Shown: positions 1 through 6,506, counted from the first letter of the stretch. The stretch: DNA of 14,703 nucleotides from an uncultured Mycoplasmatota bacterium (GCA_946494435.1 CAMMBO010000020.1:1-14703); one strand, 5' to 3'. Numbers and translations: made by a program. Notes: generated by a model from the letters alone, not told the origin.

Positions 1-104
1 TTCATTTAATACCAAGATATAATAGTGATAGTTTTAAATGTACTTATGATAGTAGCGAAGTTAGTGATATTAAAGATGTATATGATAAATTAAAAACTGA
101 GTAG
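1..104 (+). CDS. 3' end of an unidentified protein (partial)
   Basis: An open frame enters from the left edge (first complete codon at 3) and stops at a TAG at 102-104, giving 33 C-terminal residues that begin HLIPRYN and end DKLKTE. The stretch is hydrophilic, has one cysteine, and shows no motif that allows identification. The reason for calling it coding is its position: the stop is followed at once by two adjacent hairpins, the second a good intrinsic terminator, as expected at the end of a transcription unit. Being only a tail, it could also be a chance open frame. Confidence 0.5.
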   Translation, partial: HLIPRYNSDSFKCTYDSSEVSDIKDVYDKLKTE

Positions 105-126
105 AGATTTTTCTTTACTCATAGTT

Positions 127-162
127 AAAAGTTTTACGGTTAGAGTCGCAAAACTTTTTATT
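127..162 (+). terminator. Intrinsic terminator after the left-edge gene
   Basis: Arms 127-138 (AAAAGTTTTACG) and 147-158 pair over 12 positions with one mismatch around an 8-nt loop, and a T-rich run follows (155-166). A second hairpin just upstream (about 98-121, TGAGTAGAG with CTTTACTCA, one G-U pair) overlaps the stop codon. On the minus strand the stem could also serve the gene ending at 186, but the T tract there is poor. Confidence 0.7.
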
Positions 163-185
163 TTTTACATTTTTGCGGTTATATT

Positions 186-704
186 CTATTTTAAGAAGAA
201 ACTAAAGATAAAATCTATTATTATTAATATTAAAAGAATGATAGATATAAATTTAGGGATTTTTTCGATAAATTTATCTGTTAGAGGTTTTACTACATAT
301 AAGAATATGAGGCAAGCTACTCCCCAACCTAAACTTACTTCTAAAGCAATATATTTACCAAAGTTAAATTTTAAATCAGTATAATCCCAAAAACTTTTAT
401 GGAAAATAAATTCTGTTAAGTATCCTCCTGCTAGTTCTAATATTGTTAAGATTATTGTAACTGCTAAGAAAAGAATAATAATTTTTAAAGGTCTATTTAA
501 CTTTACTCTATTAAATACTAACCTAGTAAAAAAAATCATGATAATTACTCCAAAGCCATATATGGGCATCCAAGGTCCATAAAAAGGATTGTTAGTTAAG
601 GACCCTGTAGTTATTAAATGCATGATATTTTCAAAGAGAAAACCAAAAAAAGAGAACAAAATAAAGTTATTTAAATAATAATATAAATTCTTTTTTGAAG
701 TCAT
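186..704 (-). CDS. Putative ABC-transporter-type membrane protein (CmpB family)
   Basis: 172-residue integral membrane protein resembling the CmpB-type 'putative ABC transporter permease' family (PF06541). The N-terminal part reads FSFFGFLFEN, then GPWMPIYGFG around residues 43-52 and LELAGGYLTEFIF near 88-100, which is the pattern of that family: conserved glutamates, GP-x-PIYG, and an E-x-x-G motif within membrane helices. About five hydrophobic segments can be seen (8-31, 45-65, 72-100, 118-140, 149-171). The biochemical role of the family is not established; no ATPase partner lies next to it. ATG at 704 has an AGAGGTGAA ribosome binding site. It lies downstream of two small sporulation genes in the same direction but has its own candidate promoter after their terminator. 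Confidence 0.72.
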   Translation of the reverse strand: MTSKKNLYYYLNNFILFSFFGFLFENIMHLITTGSLTNNPFYGPWMPIYGFGVIIMIFFTRLVFNRVKLNRPLKIIILFLAVTIILTILELAGGYLTEFIFHKSFWDYTDLKFNFGKYIALEVSLGWGVACLIFLYVVKPLTDKFIEKIPKFISIILLILIIIDFIFSFFLK

Positions 705-723
705 TAAAGTTCACCTCTTTGTT

Positions 724-753
724 ATTATGTACAAATATCTTTATATCATACAA
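724..753 (-). promoter_or_regulatory. Candidate sigma-A promoter of the CmpB-type gene
   Basis: On the minus strand TTGTAT (753-748) and CATAAT (729-724) are separated by 18 nt, 19 nt before the ATG at 704. The -35 box overlaps the T tract of the preceding terminator. Moderate match only. Confidence 0.4.
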
Positions 754-779
754 AAAGAAACTCTAATAAAGAGCTTCTT
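752..779 (-). terminator. Terminator of the tiny sporulation genes
   Basis: On the minus strand AAGAAGCTCT and AGAGTTTCTT form a 10-bp stem (one G-U) with a 5-nt loop, running into TTTTT. It starts two bases after the stop codon of the 42-residue gene at 782. Confidence 0.75.
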
Positions 780-781
780 AA

Positions 782-910
782 TTAATATGTCATACAAGAA
801 CCCAAGATAATAGCTAGTAAGATGTATAATACAATTATGATTACAAAACTATTTCTTGGTCTAGATGTACAGCAGCTTGTAGTTACTGTTTGATTATTTG
901 AACAAGACAT
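782..910 (-). CDS. Tiny YjcZ-like sporulation membrane protein (42 aa)
   Basis: Minus-strand ATG at 910 preceded by a perfect AAGGAGG (918-924), stop TAA at 782-784; 42 residues. A polar, cysteine-containing N-terminus (MSCSNNQ, then SCCTSRPRN) is followed by one hydrophobic helix of about 17 residues (FVIIIVLYILLAIILGS, 22-38) and a short tail. The VLYILL core ending in a G near the C-terminus is the layout of the tiny transmembrane proteins of the YjcZ/SscA type (TIGR01732), which in Bacillus are made late in sporulation in the mother cell and contribute to coat assembly or germination. It lies 22 nt downstream of a second gene of the same kind, so the two are probably a bicistronic unit. 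The extra Cys-rich N-terminus is longer than in typical members. Family assignment rests on size and pattern only. Confidence 0.72.
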   Translation of the reverse strand: MSCSNNQTVTTSCCTSRPRNSFVIIIVLYILLAIILGSCMTY

Positions 911-932
911 TTTTACACCTCCTTATTATATC

Positions 933-1013
933 TTAGATATAGGCACCTATAATTATAACTAGTAAGATAAATAATACTAAAATAATAGCACTGTTTGAAT
1001 TACAATTACCCAT
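933..1013 (-). CDS. Tiny YjcZ family sporulation protein (26 aa)
   Basis: Minus-strand ATG at 1013 with AAGGAGGA ribosome binding site (1021-1028), stop at 933-935; 26 residues. The N-terminus MGNCNSNSA is polar and the rest (IILVLFILLVIIIGAYI) is one membrane helix. VLFILLxIIxGA closely matches the signature of YjcZ-type tiny sporulation proteins (TIGR01732, usually 25-50 residues). The gene is below the usual size cutoff of automatic gene finders and easily missed. A sigma-K-like promoter lies just upstream, which supports mother-cell expression during spore formation. Together with the 42-residue gene downstream it is evidence that this organism makes endospores. Confidence 0.82.
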   Translation of the reverse strand: MGNCNSNSAIILVLFILLVIIIGAYI

Positions 1014-1046
1014 AACTTAATCCTCCTTTTTTTCTAGTGTTCACAT

Positions 1047-1072
1047 TATTTTATGGTAATTAATAAAAAAGT
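1047..1072 (-). promoter_or_regulatory. Candidate sigma-K-type promoter of the tiny sporulation genes
   Basis: On the minus strand CATAAAATA (1055-1047) fits the sigma-K -10 consensus CATAnnnTA exactly. An AC (part of CACAC, 1071-1072) lies 15 nt upstream, near the AC expected at -35 (usual spacing about 16). It ends 33 nt before the ATG at 1013. No sigma-A-type promoter was seen for these genes. Confidence 0.5.
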
Positions 1073-1094
1073 GTGATAAATTTACCTTATTTAT

Positions 1095-1123
1095 TTGCAA
1101 GTTAGTTAAGTTAATGCTATGAT
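1095..1123 (+). promoter_or_regulatory. Sigma-A promoter of prsA
   Basis: TTGCAA (1095-1100), 17-nt spacer, TATGAT (1118-1123), followed by AAGGAGG (1139-1145) 7 nt before the ATG at 1153. The intergenic region 1014-1152 therefore holds divergent promoters for vegetative prsA and the sporulation genes. Confidence 0.7.
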
Positions 1124-1152
1124 ATTTAATGAACTGATAAGGAGGAAATTAA

Positions 1153-2157
1153 ATGAAAAAAATAGTTAAAGCGACTGCTTCTCTTCTTGCAATTTGTCTT
1201 TTAGTTACTGGTTGTGGAAATAAGGCTGAACTTAAAGATAACAATACAGTAGTTAAAACTGATGAAGGAAAGATTACAGCAGATGCTCTATATGAAGAAT
1301 TAAGGGATAAATATGGTATTAGCGTTTTAGTTGATATGATAGATCATCAATTATTTGATGAAAAGTATAAAACTGATGATACTGAAAAAGAAACAATTAA
1401 TTCTCAGATTGAACAGATGAAGAGTCAATACAATAATGATGATGAGGCTTTTCAAGCTGCTATAAAGCAATATTTAGGTGTTGAAGATGAAGATGAGTTA
1501 AGAGATATGTTATCACTTGAATATAAGAGGAATTTAGCGATTGAAGACTATGTAAAGAATAGTGTTACTGATGATGAGATCCAAAAATACTATGATGATG
1601 AAGTTATCGGTGATATTAAAGTTAGACATATCTTAATTAAACCTGATGCTAATGATGATATGTCTACTGAAGAAAAACAAAAAGCTGAAGATAAAGCTAA
1701 GAAGAAAGCAGAAGACTTAATTAAACAATTAGATGATGGAGCAGACTTTGAAGAGCTTGCTAAAAAGTATTCTGATGATACTGGTAGTGCTAGTGATGGT
1801 GGCTTAATTGATTACTTCAATAGAGATGATAATATGGATGAAGCTTTCTTAAATGCTTCAATTGACCTTGAAAAAGGTAAATATACAGAAGAGCCTGTTA
1901 AGTCTAGTTTTGGTTACCATATAATTCTTAAAGTTGATCAGAAAAGTAAACCTAAATTAAAGAAAGTTAAAGATGATATTATAAAAACACTTGCTGATGA
2001 TAAGCTTAATGAAGATGCATCTTTAAGATATAATGCTTTGATTGCTATTAGAGAAGAAGCAGGTATTAAGTTTAATGATGATAGTCTAAAGAAAGATTAT
2101 GATGATTTAATGCAACAACTATTAGACAGTGTTAATAATAGTTCAACTGCTAGTTAG
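1153..2157 (+). CDS. prsA: Foldase lipoprotein PrsA (parvulin peptidyl-prolyl isomerase)
   Basis: 334-residue extracytoplasmic foldase that helps exported proteins fold after Sec translocation. Residues 1-21 form a lipoprotein signal peptide with lipobox VTGC, Cys21 being the predicted lipidation site. Residues 155-265 are a PpiC/parvulin domain: it opens with VRHILI (157-162), contains FEELAKKYSDD and GGLIDYF, and ends with SSFGYHIIL (FGYH 253-256), all hallmarks of the family. Flanking helical segments (about 40-150 and 265-330) form the chaperone-like lobe seen in PrsA/SurA proteins. The C-terminus is rich in Asp, Lys and Ser. Length is a little above Bacillus PrsA (about 290). The gene is monocistronic, with its own promoter and a strong terminator. 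Confidence 0.93.
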   Translation: MKKIVKATASLLAICLLVTGCGNKAELKDNNTVVKTDEGKITADALYEELRDKYGISVLVDMIDHQLFDEKYKTDDTEKETINSQIEQMKSQYNNDDEAFQAAIKQYLGVEDEDELRDMLSLEYKRNLAIEDYVKNSVTDDEIQKYYDDEVIGDIKVRHILIKPDANDDMSTEEKQKAEDKAKKKAEDLIKQLDDGADFEELAKKYSDDTGSASDGGLIDYFNRDDNMDEAFLNASIDLEKGKYTEEPVKSSFGYHIILKVDQKSKPKLKKVKDDIIKTLADDKLNEDASLRYNALIAIREEAGIKFNDDSLKKDYDDLMQQLLDSVNNSSTAS

Positions 2158-2177
2158 AAATAGAAAATTTAATATTT

Positions 2178-2211
2178 AAGAGAAGTACTGTTTATGTTAC
2201 TTCTCTTTTTT
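2178..2211 (+). terminator. Terminator of prsA
   Basis: Perfect 10-bp stem (AAGAGAAGTA at 2178-2187 with 2198-2207), 10-nt loop, then a T run to 2211. The run overlaps the -35 box of the next gene. Confidence 0.88.
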
Positions 2212-2238
2212 GACAAAATAAAGTTTTTGTAGTATAAT
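2210..2238 (+). promoter_or_regulatory. Perfect-consensus sigma-A promoter
   Basis: TTGACA (2210-2215), 17-nt spacer, TATAAT (2233-2238): an exact match to consensus in both boxes at optimal spacing, 31 nt before the ATG at 2270. Strong constitutive transcription is expected. Confidence 0.85.
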
Positions 2239-2269
2239 ATGCGACACAAGAAAAGAAAGGGATGATATT

Positions 2270-2962
2270 ATGAGAAAAGATATAACTGAAGAAACTAAGC
2301 AAAGACTAATTCCTATTTATGAGCAAGTAGAAAAAGATTTTAAAGAATTTCCATATATTAAAACAACAGAGGATTTCTTTATTTGGAGAGATATTATAAA
2401 AAATGGAATAGAGGGACAAGCCATTAAGCTTCAAAAACCATGTGATGATAAAACAAAAAAGAAATTACGTAATAAAATAGTTGAAGAGGAAATTGAAGGT
2501 AATGATTCTTTAGAACTTCTTTATGCATGGACTAAATGTACAAGAATGATAACAGGGGCAAAAGCTTTTGTTAGAATGGTAAATCATGAATATGGTATTG
2601 AAGGTAATGACCATATAATTAAAGCGACTACTATATTGCATGATTACCTTAAAGAAAATGGAAAAGCTAATACTAATGATTTATTTGATATTTTACAAAT
2701 AAGAGAACTTAGTCTATTAGTAAAGTATCCTTCTATGCAAAGAACTATAAATACACCTTATGAATTTGAAAGAGCAATTGTTAAAGAGGATGAAAGTGAA
2801 GCTTGGTCTGCTCCTTTATTCGTAACTATGCTTAAAGCTTATGGAATTGAAAAAGATGATTTGCTAGTAATAGGTAGAAAAGTTATAGAAGATAGTAAAA
2901 ACTATATAATAGATACAAGAAATAAATATAAAGGGCATCAAAAATCTAAGAAGATAGCCTAA
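2270..2962 (+). CDS. Unidentified cytoplasmic protein (230 aa)
   Basis: 230 residues, no signal peptide or membrane segment, so probably cytoplasmic. I do not recognise the family. The sequence is mostly helical and highly charged; it has a KCTRMITGAKAFVRMVNHEYG segment split across residues about 89-108 and a basic C-terminal tail (KGHQKSKKIA). No catalytic or metal-binding motif stands out; there are only two cysteines. The ATG at 2270 is preceded by AAAGGGATG, a weaker ribosome binding site than in neighbouring genes. It is transcribed alone from a perfect-consensus promoter and ends in a shared bidirectional terminator, so it is likely expressed at a substantial level in growing cells. 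Function unknown. Confidence 0.8.
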   Translation: MRKDITEETKQRLIPIYEQVEKDFKEFPYIKTTEDFFIWRDIIKNGIEGQAIKLQKPCDDKTKKKLRNKIVEEEIEGNDSLELLYAWTKCTRMITGAKAFVRMVNHEYGIEGNDHIIKATTILHDYLKENGKANTNDLFDILQIRELSLLVKYPSMQRTINTPYEFERAIVKEDESEAWSAPLFVTMLKAYGIEKDDLLVIGRKVIEDSKNYIIDTRNKYKGHQKSKKIA

Positions 2963-2970
2963 TTAATAAA

Positions 2971-2995
2971 AGAGATAGCAATTAAAGTTATCTCT
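2971..2995. terminator. Bidirectional terminator between convergent genes
   Basis: AGAGATAGC (2971-2979) pairs with GTTATCTCT (2987-2995), 9 bp with one G-U, 7-nt loop. It is followed by ATTCTTTT on the + strand and TTTATT on the minus strand. It sits 8 nt past the 230-residue gene and overlaps the stop codon of recX. Confidence 0.75.
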
Positions 2996-3743
2996 ATTCT
3001 TTTGGCATCTTAAAACCTAAGCTATACATCTTTTGTTTTAATTTATACTCTAGTTCCTTACCAGAGTATTTTTTACTTAATTTATTATAATACTTTTGAT
3101 ATTCTTTTTTTGCAATATCATTATTTTCTTCTATAACAGTAGAGTTTAATACTTCTTTTATTATATCTTGGTGAAAACCATTATTGATTAAATCTAGCCC
3201 TAGTTTTTGTTTTAAGACTTTAGCACTTTTATTATGATTAGATTTTATTTTCTTAGAGATTAACTTCTCTATTTTTTCTTTTTCTAAGACGTTTGTAAAC
3301 TCATCTAGGGCTTCATTATAATCAAGAGAAGTTACTCCTTTTTTTCTTAATTCCTGTTCTATTTTTTTAGGGCCTTTATTAGAAGTTATAATAGCATTAT
3401 GAACATAACTCTTAGCATAGTTCTTATCATTAATATAGCCTTGTTTTTCTAAAGTGTTGATAGCAAAGGATATACTTTCTTTACTATATTTTTTTTCAGT
3501 TAAGAGCTTTCTTATCTCTTCTTTAGTTTTAATAGTTCTTTTTAAAGTCTTTAGGGCATCATAGTAACTTTCATAGTTTTTATTATCTTTAATTATCTTA
3601 TTAAGTTCATCTTCTTCTATAGTCTTAGTTATTAGTAACTCATACTTTAATATTATCTCTTCATAGAAGTCATAACTATTAAAATTATCTAAATAAATTG
3701 TATATAATCCATTAGGTCTTTTCTTAAACTTTTCTATTTTCAT
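2994..3743 (-). CDS. recX: Regulatory protein RecX
   Basis: 249-residue RecX, which binds RecA filaments and limits RecA recombinase/coprotease activity. The central part carries the family signature: ALKTLKRTIKTKEEIRKLL (about 63-81), then INTLEKQGYINDKNYAKSYV (about 95-114) and GPKKIEQELRKKGV (about 123-136), i.e. the three-helix RecX repeats with the Gly-Tyr-x-Asn-Asp turn. A second repeat follows near 185-240 (KVLKQKLGLDLINNGFHQDII; YKLKQKMYSLGF). A basic N-terminal extension of about 60 residues is typical of Bacilli RecX. ATG at 3743 has AAGGAG, which overlaps the end of the upstream radical SAM gene (10-nt gap), so the two are co-transcribed. recA is not in the window. Confidence 0.88.
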   Translation of the reverse strand: MKIEKFKKRPNGLYTIYLDNFNSYDFYEEIILKYELLITKTIEEDELNKIIKDNKNYESYYDALKTLKRTIKTKEEIRKLLTEKKYSKESISFAINTLEKQGYINDKNYAKSYVHNAIITSNKGPKKIEQELRKKGVTSLDYNEALDEFTNVLEKEKIEKLISKKIKSNHNKSAKVLKQKLGLDLINNGFHQDIIKEVLNSTVIEENNDIAKKEYQKYYNKLSKKYSGKELEYKLKQKMYSLGFKMPKE

Positions 3744-3753
3744 ATTTTTCTCC

Positions 3754-4818
3754 TTATTTAATTACTTTATTAAAATGATATAACTGTTTACATAAAGGCT
3801 TCTTTCTAGTACCACTATGTATTTCTACTTCTTCTAAATTAGTATAGATATTAGGTGTTTTTATTCCCATACTATTAAGTGTTTTTAAATCATATTCTTT
3901 AAAGGCTGCACATGGTAAAACTGTACCATCATATTTAATAACTAGTTTAGATAAACCTGCTGTGCACTTATGAGTATCTTCTTCTTGTAAATGGATACCT
4001 ACTCTTAAATTTCCTTTAAATTCATTTTTACATTTTTCATAGATTTCAAGAAACTCTCTAAATTCTTCTTCTGTTAAAGATAGTAAATCTTCATTTGTTT
4101 TACCTCTTCCTTGGGGAACAAAATTAAGAATGCTTAACTCATCAAATTCTGCAACATTAAGCATTTCAATAATATCAGCGAGTTCTTTGTAATTAATTTT
4201 TGTAGGAATGAAATGAGCATCGGTATTAAGTCCAGCACTTTTTGATTTTATCATTGATAATGTTACTAAATCAAATAAATCTTTAGTTCCCATAATTTTA
4301 TCATATACATCTTTGTTCCAAGCTTCAAAGTCAAAAACAATTTTATCAAGTCCACTTTCTTTTAATAGTTTACAGTCAGATGATGATAGAGAATCAAAAG
4401 TTTTTTCATTATACCATAAGTAAATCTTCATTTGCTTTGCAATCAATATATCAAACTCTTCTTTAGACATGCCTTCAGATAAATATGACTTATACTGTTT
4501 TCTTAGATTGAACTCTAATATTTCTTTATCTTCTTCTGTCATTTTAGTTCTTAGTTTTATACCACTAGTGAATAAGACTGTTTTAATATTATTTAGTTTA
4601 CAATATCTAATCATTCTTAATAGTTCAGGATGTAATAGAGGTTCTCCTCCAGATATAGATATTTCTTTTATTCCGCCTATACTAATAAAATAATCTATTA
4701 CTTCTTTAAACTTTTTATAATCTATCATTCTTTTTTTATTGATAGATGAACAAGAAGAACAAAATAAACAATTATTAGGACAGGCTTCTATTATTTCAAA
4801 GCATAAATCATTTAGCAT
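3754..4818 (-). CDS. Radical SAM protein with Twitch/SPASM-like C-terminus
   Basis: Radical SAM enzyme, 354 residues from the chosen start. CPNNCLFC gives the CX3CX2C iron-sulfur motif (Cys13, 17, 20) and ISGGEPLLHPE the SAM-binding GGEP (57-60). C-terminal cysteines in HKCTAG, VLPCAAF and PLCKQ resemble a reduced SPASM/Twitch cluster domain, so the closest relatives should be peptide- or protein-modifying enzymes of the MoaA/PqqE/anSME type. No substrate peptide gene is obvious nearby and the function is open. An ATG at 4842 is in frame, but I prefer ATG at 4818: it has an excellent GAGGGGGAA site 7 nt upstream, and the candidate promoter (-10 at 4846-4841) would start transcription after 4842. 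recX follows 10 nt downstream in the same operon. Confidence 0.85.
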   Translation of the reverse strand: MLNDLCFEIIEACPNNCLFCSSCSSINKKRMIDYKKFKEVIDYFISIGGIKEISISGGEPLLHPELLRMIRYCKLNNIKTVLFTSGIKLRTKMTEEDKEILEFNLRKQYKSYLSEGMSKEEFDILIAKQMKIYLWYNEKTFDSLSSSDCKLLKESGLDKIVFDFEAWNKDVYDKIMGTKDLFDLVTLSMIKSKSAGLNTDAHFIPTKINYKELADIIEMLNVAEFDELSILNFVPQGRGKTNEDLLSLTEEEFREFLEIYEKCKNEFKGNLRVGIHLQEEDTHKCTAGLSKLVIKYDGTVLPCAAFKEYDLKTLNSMGIKTPNIYTNLEEVEIHSGTRKKPLCKQLYHFNKVIK

Positions 4819-4840
4819 TGTTAATTCCCCCTCTACAGTC

Positions 4841-4869
4841 ATTCTATCACATTAAATAGTTAATTTAAA
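4841..4869 (-). promoter_or_regulatory. Candidate sigma-A promoter of the radical SAM-recX operon
   Basis: Minus strand TTTAAA (4869-4864), 17-nt spacer, TAGAAT (4846-4841). The expected transcription start near 4834 lies downstream of the ATG at 4842, which favours translation from 4818. The -35 box abuts the T tract of the rpoZ terminator. Confidence 0.5.
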
Positions 4870-4903
4870 TAATAAAACACATACCAAACTGTGATATGTG
4901 TTT
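4868..4903 (-). terminator. Terminator of rpoZ
   Basis: Minus strand AAACACATA (4903-4895) pairs perfectly with TATGTGTTT (4883-4875) around an 11-nt loop, then TTATTATTT. It starts 4 nt after the rpoZ stop codon. Confidence 0.75.
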
Positions 4904-4907
4904 CTTA

Positions 4908-5114
4908 TTAGTTTTCTTTTTCAACTACTTTTAATTTCCCCTCTAATATCTCTTCTAAGGCTCTACCAATATTTTTTTCACATTTATATTGGTTTAAGGC
5001 TAGTTGATAGTGTTCATCTTTAGTCATTTCTTTACTACGTCTTGCAGCGATATGAACTAATTCATACTTAGAACTTACAATATTAAGTAATTTATCAATA
5101 GATGGATAATTCAC
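4908..5114 (-). CDS. rpoZ: DNA-directed RNA polymerase subunit omega
   Basis: 68-residue omega subunit, which stabilises and helps assemble the beta-prime subunit of RNA polymerase. The N-terminus YPSIDKLLNIVSSKYELVHIAARRSKEM is the omega signature, and NIGRALEEILEGKL near the C-terminus is the conserved second motif. Two in-frame GTG codons could start it, at 5123 and 5114. The AAGGAG at 5125-5130 lies one base from the first but 10 nt from the second, so GTG at 5114 (protein beginning MNYPSID) is the better start; no ATG is available. In many Bacilli rpoZ follows gmk in a gmk-rpoZ-coaBC-priA-def-fmt cluster; here it stands alone with its own terminator, and fmt lies 6.7 kb away. Confidence 0.92.
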   Translation of the reverse strand: MNYPSIDKLLNIVSSKYELVHIAARRSKEMTKDEHYQLALNQYKCEKNIGRALEEILEGKLKVVEKEN

Positions 5115-5222
5115 TTGTATCACACTCCTTATTATTATCTTATAATTATAAAGAATATTTTACAAGTGATATGACATAATTAGACATTTTTTAACATGTA
5201 AATAAGAATATATTATTAATAT

Positions 5223-6170
5223 TTAAACTTCATAAACTTTATTAAAGTATTCTTTTATTATATCTGTTTTAATTTCTTTATTTATTTCTGTATTTTTCCA
5301 TGGTTCTTCCTCATGGGTAAAATCAATTAACTTGTTTGCCTCCATACTCCCGTAACTATCGATAACTTCATTAATTACTTTCTCTAAACCATTTGATATC
5401 TTTTTAACTTTTCCGTCAATTTTAATTTCATTGCTATGATTTTCTTTGTATTTTTGATATACTTCATTCACAACCGGCCCATATGACCATGCCATTATTT
5501 TTTCTTTAAAAGCAATTTTTTTAAAGACTTGTAAACTAATAGCTTGAACATAATATAATAATTTTTGTAATTTTAAATTGGTTATATATTCAGGAACAAT
5601 ATTATATTCTTTTACTAATTTATCAACTTTTTCGTTATATATTTTTATAATATTTTCTGCTACATCAATTGCATTCTCTTCTTTAAAAGATAATAGTTTT
5701 TTATCAAATGCATTTATATCTATAAGTTCATGTCTCTTTAATGTCATTAATTCTTGTACTTTATTTAAAGTTGATTTATATAATGAGTCAGTTATGTTAT
5801 TTTTGTTTTTCAAAAGTAGAAAATACATATTATTAGGATTATTTGATAATCTCATTATAGAATCAACTGCTTCTGTTTGAATCGCTCCTTTTTCAAAACG
5901 ATGAATAGTTATTTCGCCTACTCCTATAATAAAAGCATATTCTTTTTGTGTTAATCCGTATTTTTTTCTTATTTCTTTTATTTCTGTGCTTGTTAATAAG
6001 TTTTTTTGTTTTTTATAAGTATTATATAATCTATTATCATTTTCTATTTCTATCTCTCTATTAAATATTTCTTCACCAAATTCATCTACTAAATAATACT
6101 CATCATAAGAAATAATTTTGTCTTTAACTTGCACTTTGACTTTTCTAACTCTTAAGTTATTATTTTTCAT
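5223..6170 (-). CDS. Antitoxin: MqsA-type HTH fused to a Panacea/SocA (DUF4065) domain
   Basis: 315-residue antitoxin-like protein. Residues 1-55 look like the YgiT/MqsA N-terminal region but contain none of its zinc-binding cysteines; the whole protein has no cysteine. Residues 60-107 are a helix-turn-helix of the MqsA/Xre kind (LTSTEIKEIRKKYGLTQKEY, then IGVGEITIHRFEKGAIQ). After a helical linker (110-190), residues 195-292 match the SocA-like DUF4065 'Panacea' domain: ITNLKLQKLLYYVQA, MAWSYGPVVNEVYQKYK, then LIDFTHEEEPW. Known Panacea proteins neutralise varied toxins through this domain. ATG at 6170 has AGGAGGG; the gene begins 15 nt after the toxin stop, so translation is probably coupled and strong. 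Predicted role: neutralise the 106-residue toxin and repress the operon via its palindromic operator. No clear terminator follows. Confidence 0.82.
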   Translation of the reverse strand: MKNNNLRVRKVKVQVKDKIISYDEYYLVDEFGEEIFNREIEIENDNRLYNTYKKQKNLLTSTEIKEIRKKYGLTQKEYAFIIGVGEITIHRFEKGAIQTEAVDSIMRLSNNPNNMYFLLLKNKNNITDSLYKSTLNKVQELMTLKRHELIDINAFDKKLLSFKEENAIDVAENIIKIYNEKVDKLVKEYNIVPEYITNLKLQKLLYYVQAISLQVFKKIAFKEKIMAWSYGPVVNEVYQKYKENHSNEIKIDGKVKKISNGLEKVINEVIDSYGSMEANKLIDFTHEEEPWKNTEINKEIKTDIIKEYFNKVYEV

Positions 6171-6185
6171 GGTAATCCCTCCTAA

Positions 6186-6506
6186 TTAATACTCAGCTTC
6201 ATGACAAGATAATATTTTTATCCTATCATAAGTAACTTTACTATCTTTTTTTATTTTAACATAGAAAGTTACTCCTGTAATTATTTCTTTCATAAAAATA
6301 TATACTTTTTCACTAGGCATATCTCTATCTATCTCTGGTCCACTTACTAAATCTTCCTCAGTAATAGATTTTAAAAAATCTTCAATATCATACAAAGTTA
6401 GTCCATATTTTCTTCTAGAGTTTCTATTTTTAGCAGTAGGAACAAAATCATAATCTTTGTTAGAGACTGACTTATGTAATAAATTTATTATTGCTGTAAC
6501 ATCCAA
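6186..6506 (-). CDS. MqsR-like toxin of a type II toxin-antitoxin pair
   Basis: 106 residues, encoded directly upstream of the antitoxin, the toxin-first order typical of mqsRA. The core reads SRRKYGLTLYDIEDFLKSITEEDLVSG (30-56, split), then EKVYIF and GVTFYVKIKKD (66-88) and IKILSCHE (96-103). This parallels MqsR, where an alpha-helical LGL..D....I..L...D segment is followed by a VY..... G..YLKI....LIVSF beta-sheet of RelE-like ribonucleases. It would then be an mRNA interferase, but identity to E. coli MqsR is low and the active site cannot be assigned with certainty. The start is TTG at 6506: an in-frame TGA lies two codons upstream, no ATG is in frame, and AGGTGA precedes it by 6 nt. An out-of-frame ATG overlaps the site and may damp toxin synthesis. 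Confidence 0.72.
   Translation of the reverse strand: MDVTAIINLLHKSVSNKDYDFVPTAKNRNSRRKYGLTLYDIEDFLKSITEEDLVSGPEIDRDMPSEKVYIFMKEIITGVTFYVKIKKDSKVTYDRIKILSCHEAEY

Noticed and set aside
1380..1500. GAT-rich (Asp-rich) tracts in prsA as a DNA repeat
   Set aside because: They are codon-level Asp runs of an acidic chaperone domain and do not form a regular unit.
4469..4693. Open frame of 74 codons on the + strand inside the radical SAM gene
   Set aside because: It is antisense to clearly conserved coding sequence (over the GGEP region) and has no ribosome binding site or recognisable protein.
4819..4842. Upstream ATG start for the radical SAM gene (eight extra residues)
   Set aside because: The GAGGGGGAA site lies downstream of it and the candidate promoter would begin transcription after it; ATG at 4818 fits better.
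5124..5222. Promoter or small gene between the antitoxin gene and rpoZ
   Set aside because: A TATAAT is present near 5140 but no -35 box at 16-18 nt, and no open frame with a ribosome binding site; I see nothing firm.
5578..5880. Open frame of 100 codons on the + strand within the antitoxin gene
   Set aside because: Antisense shadow of the helical linker region; no start signal or known motif.
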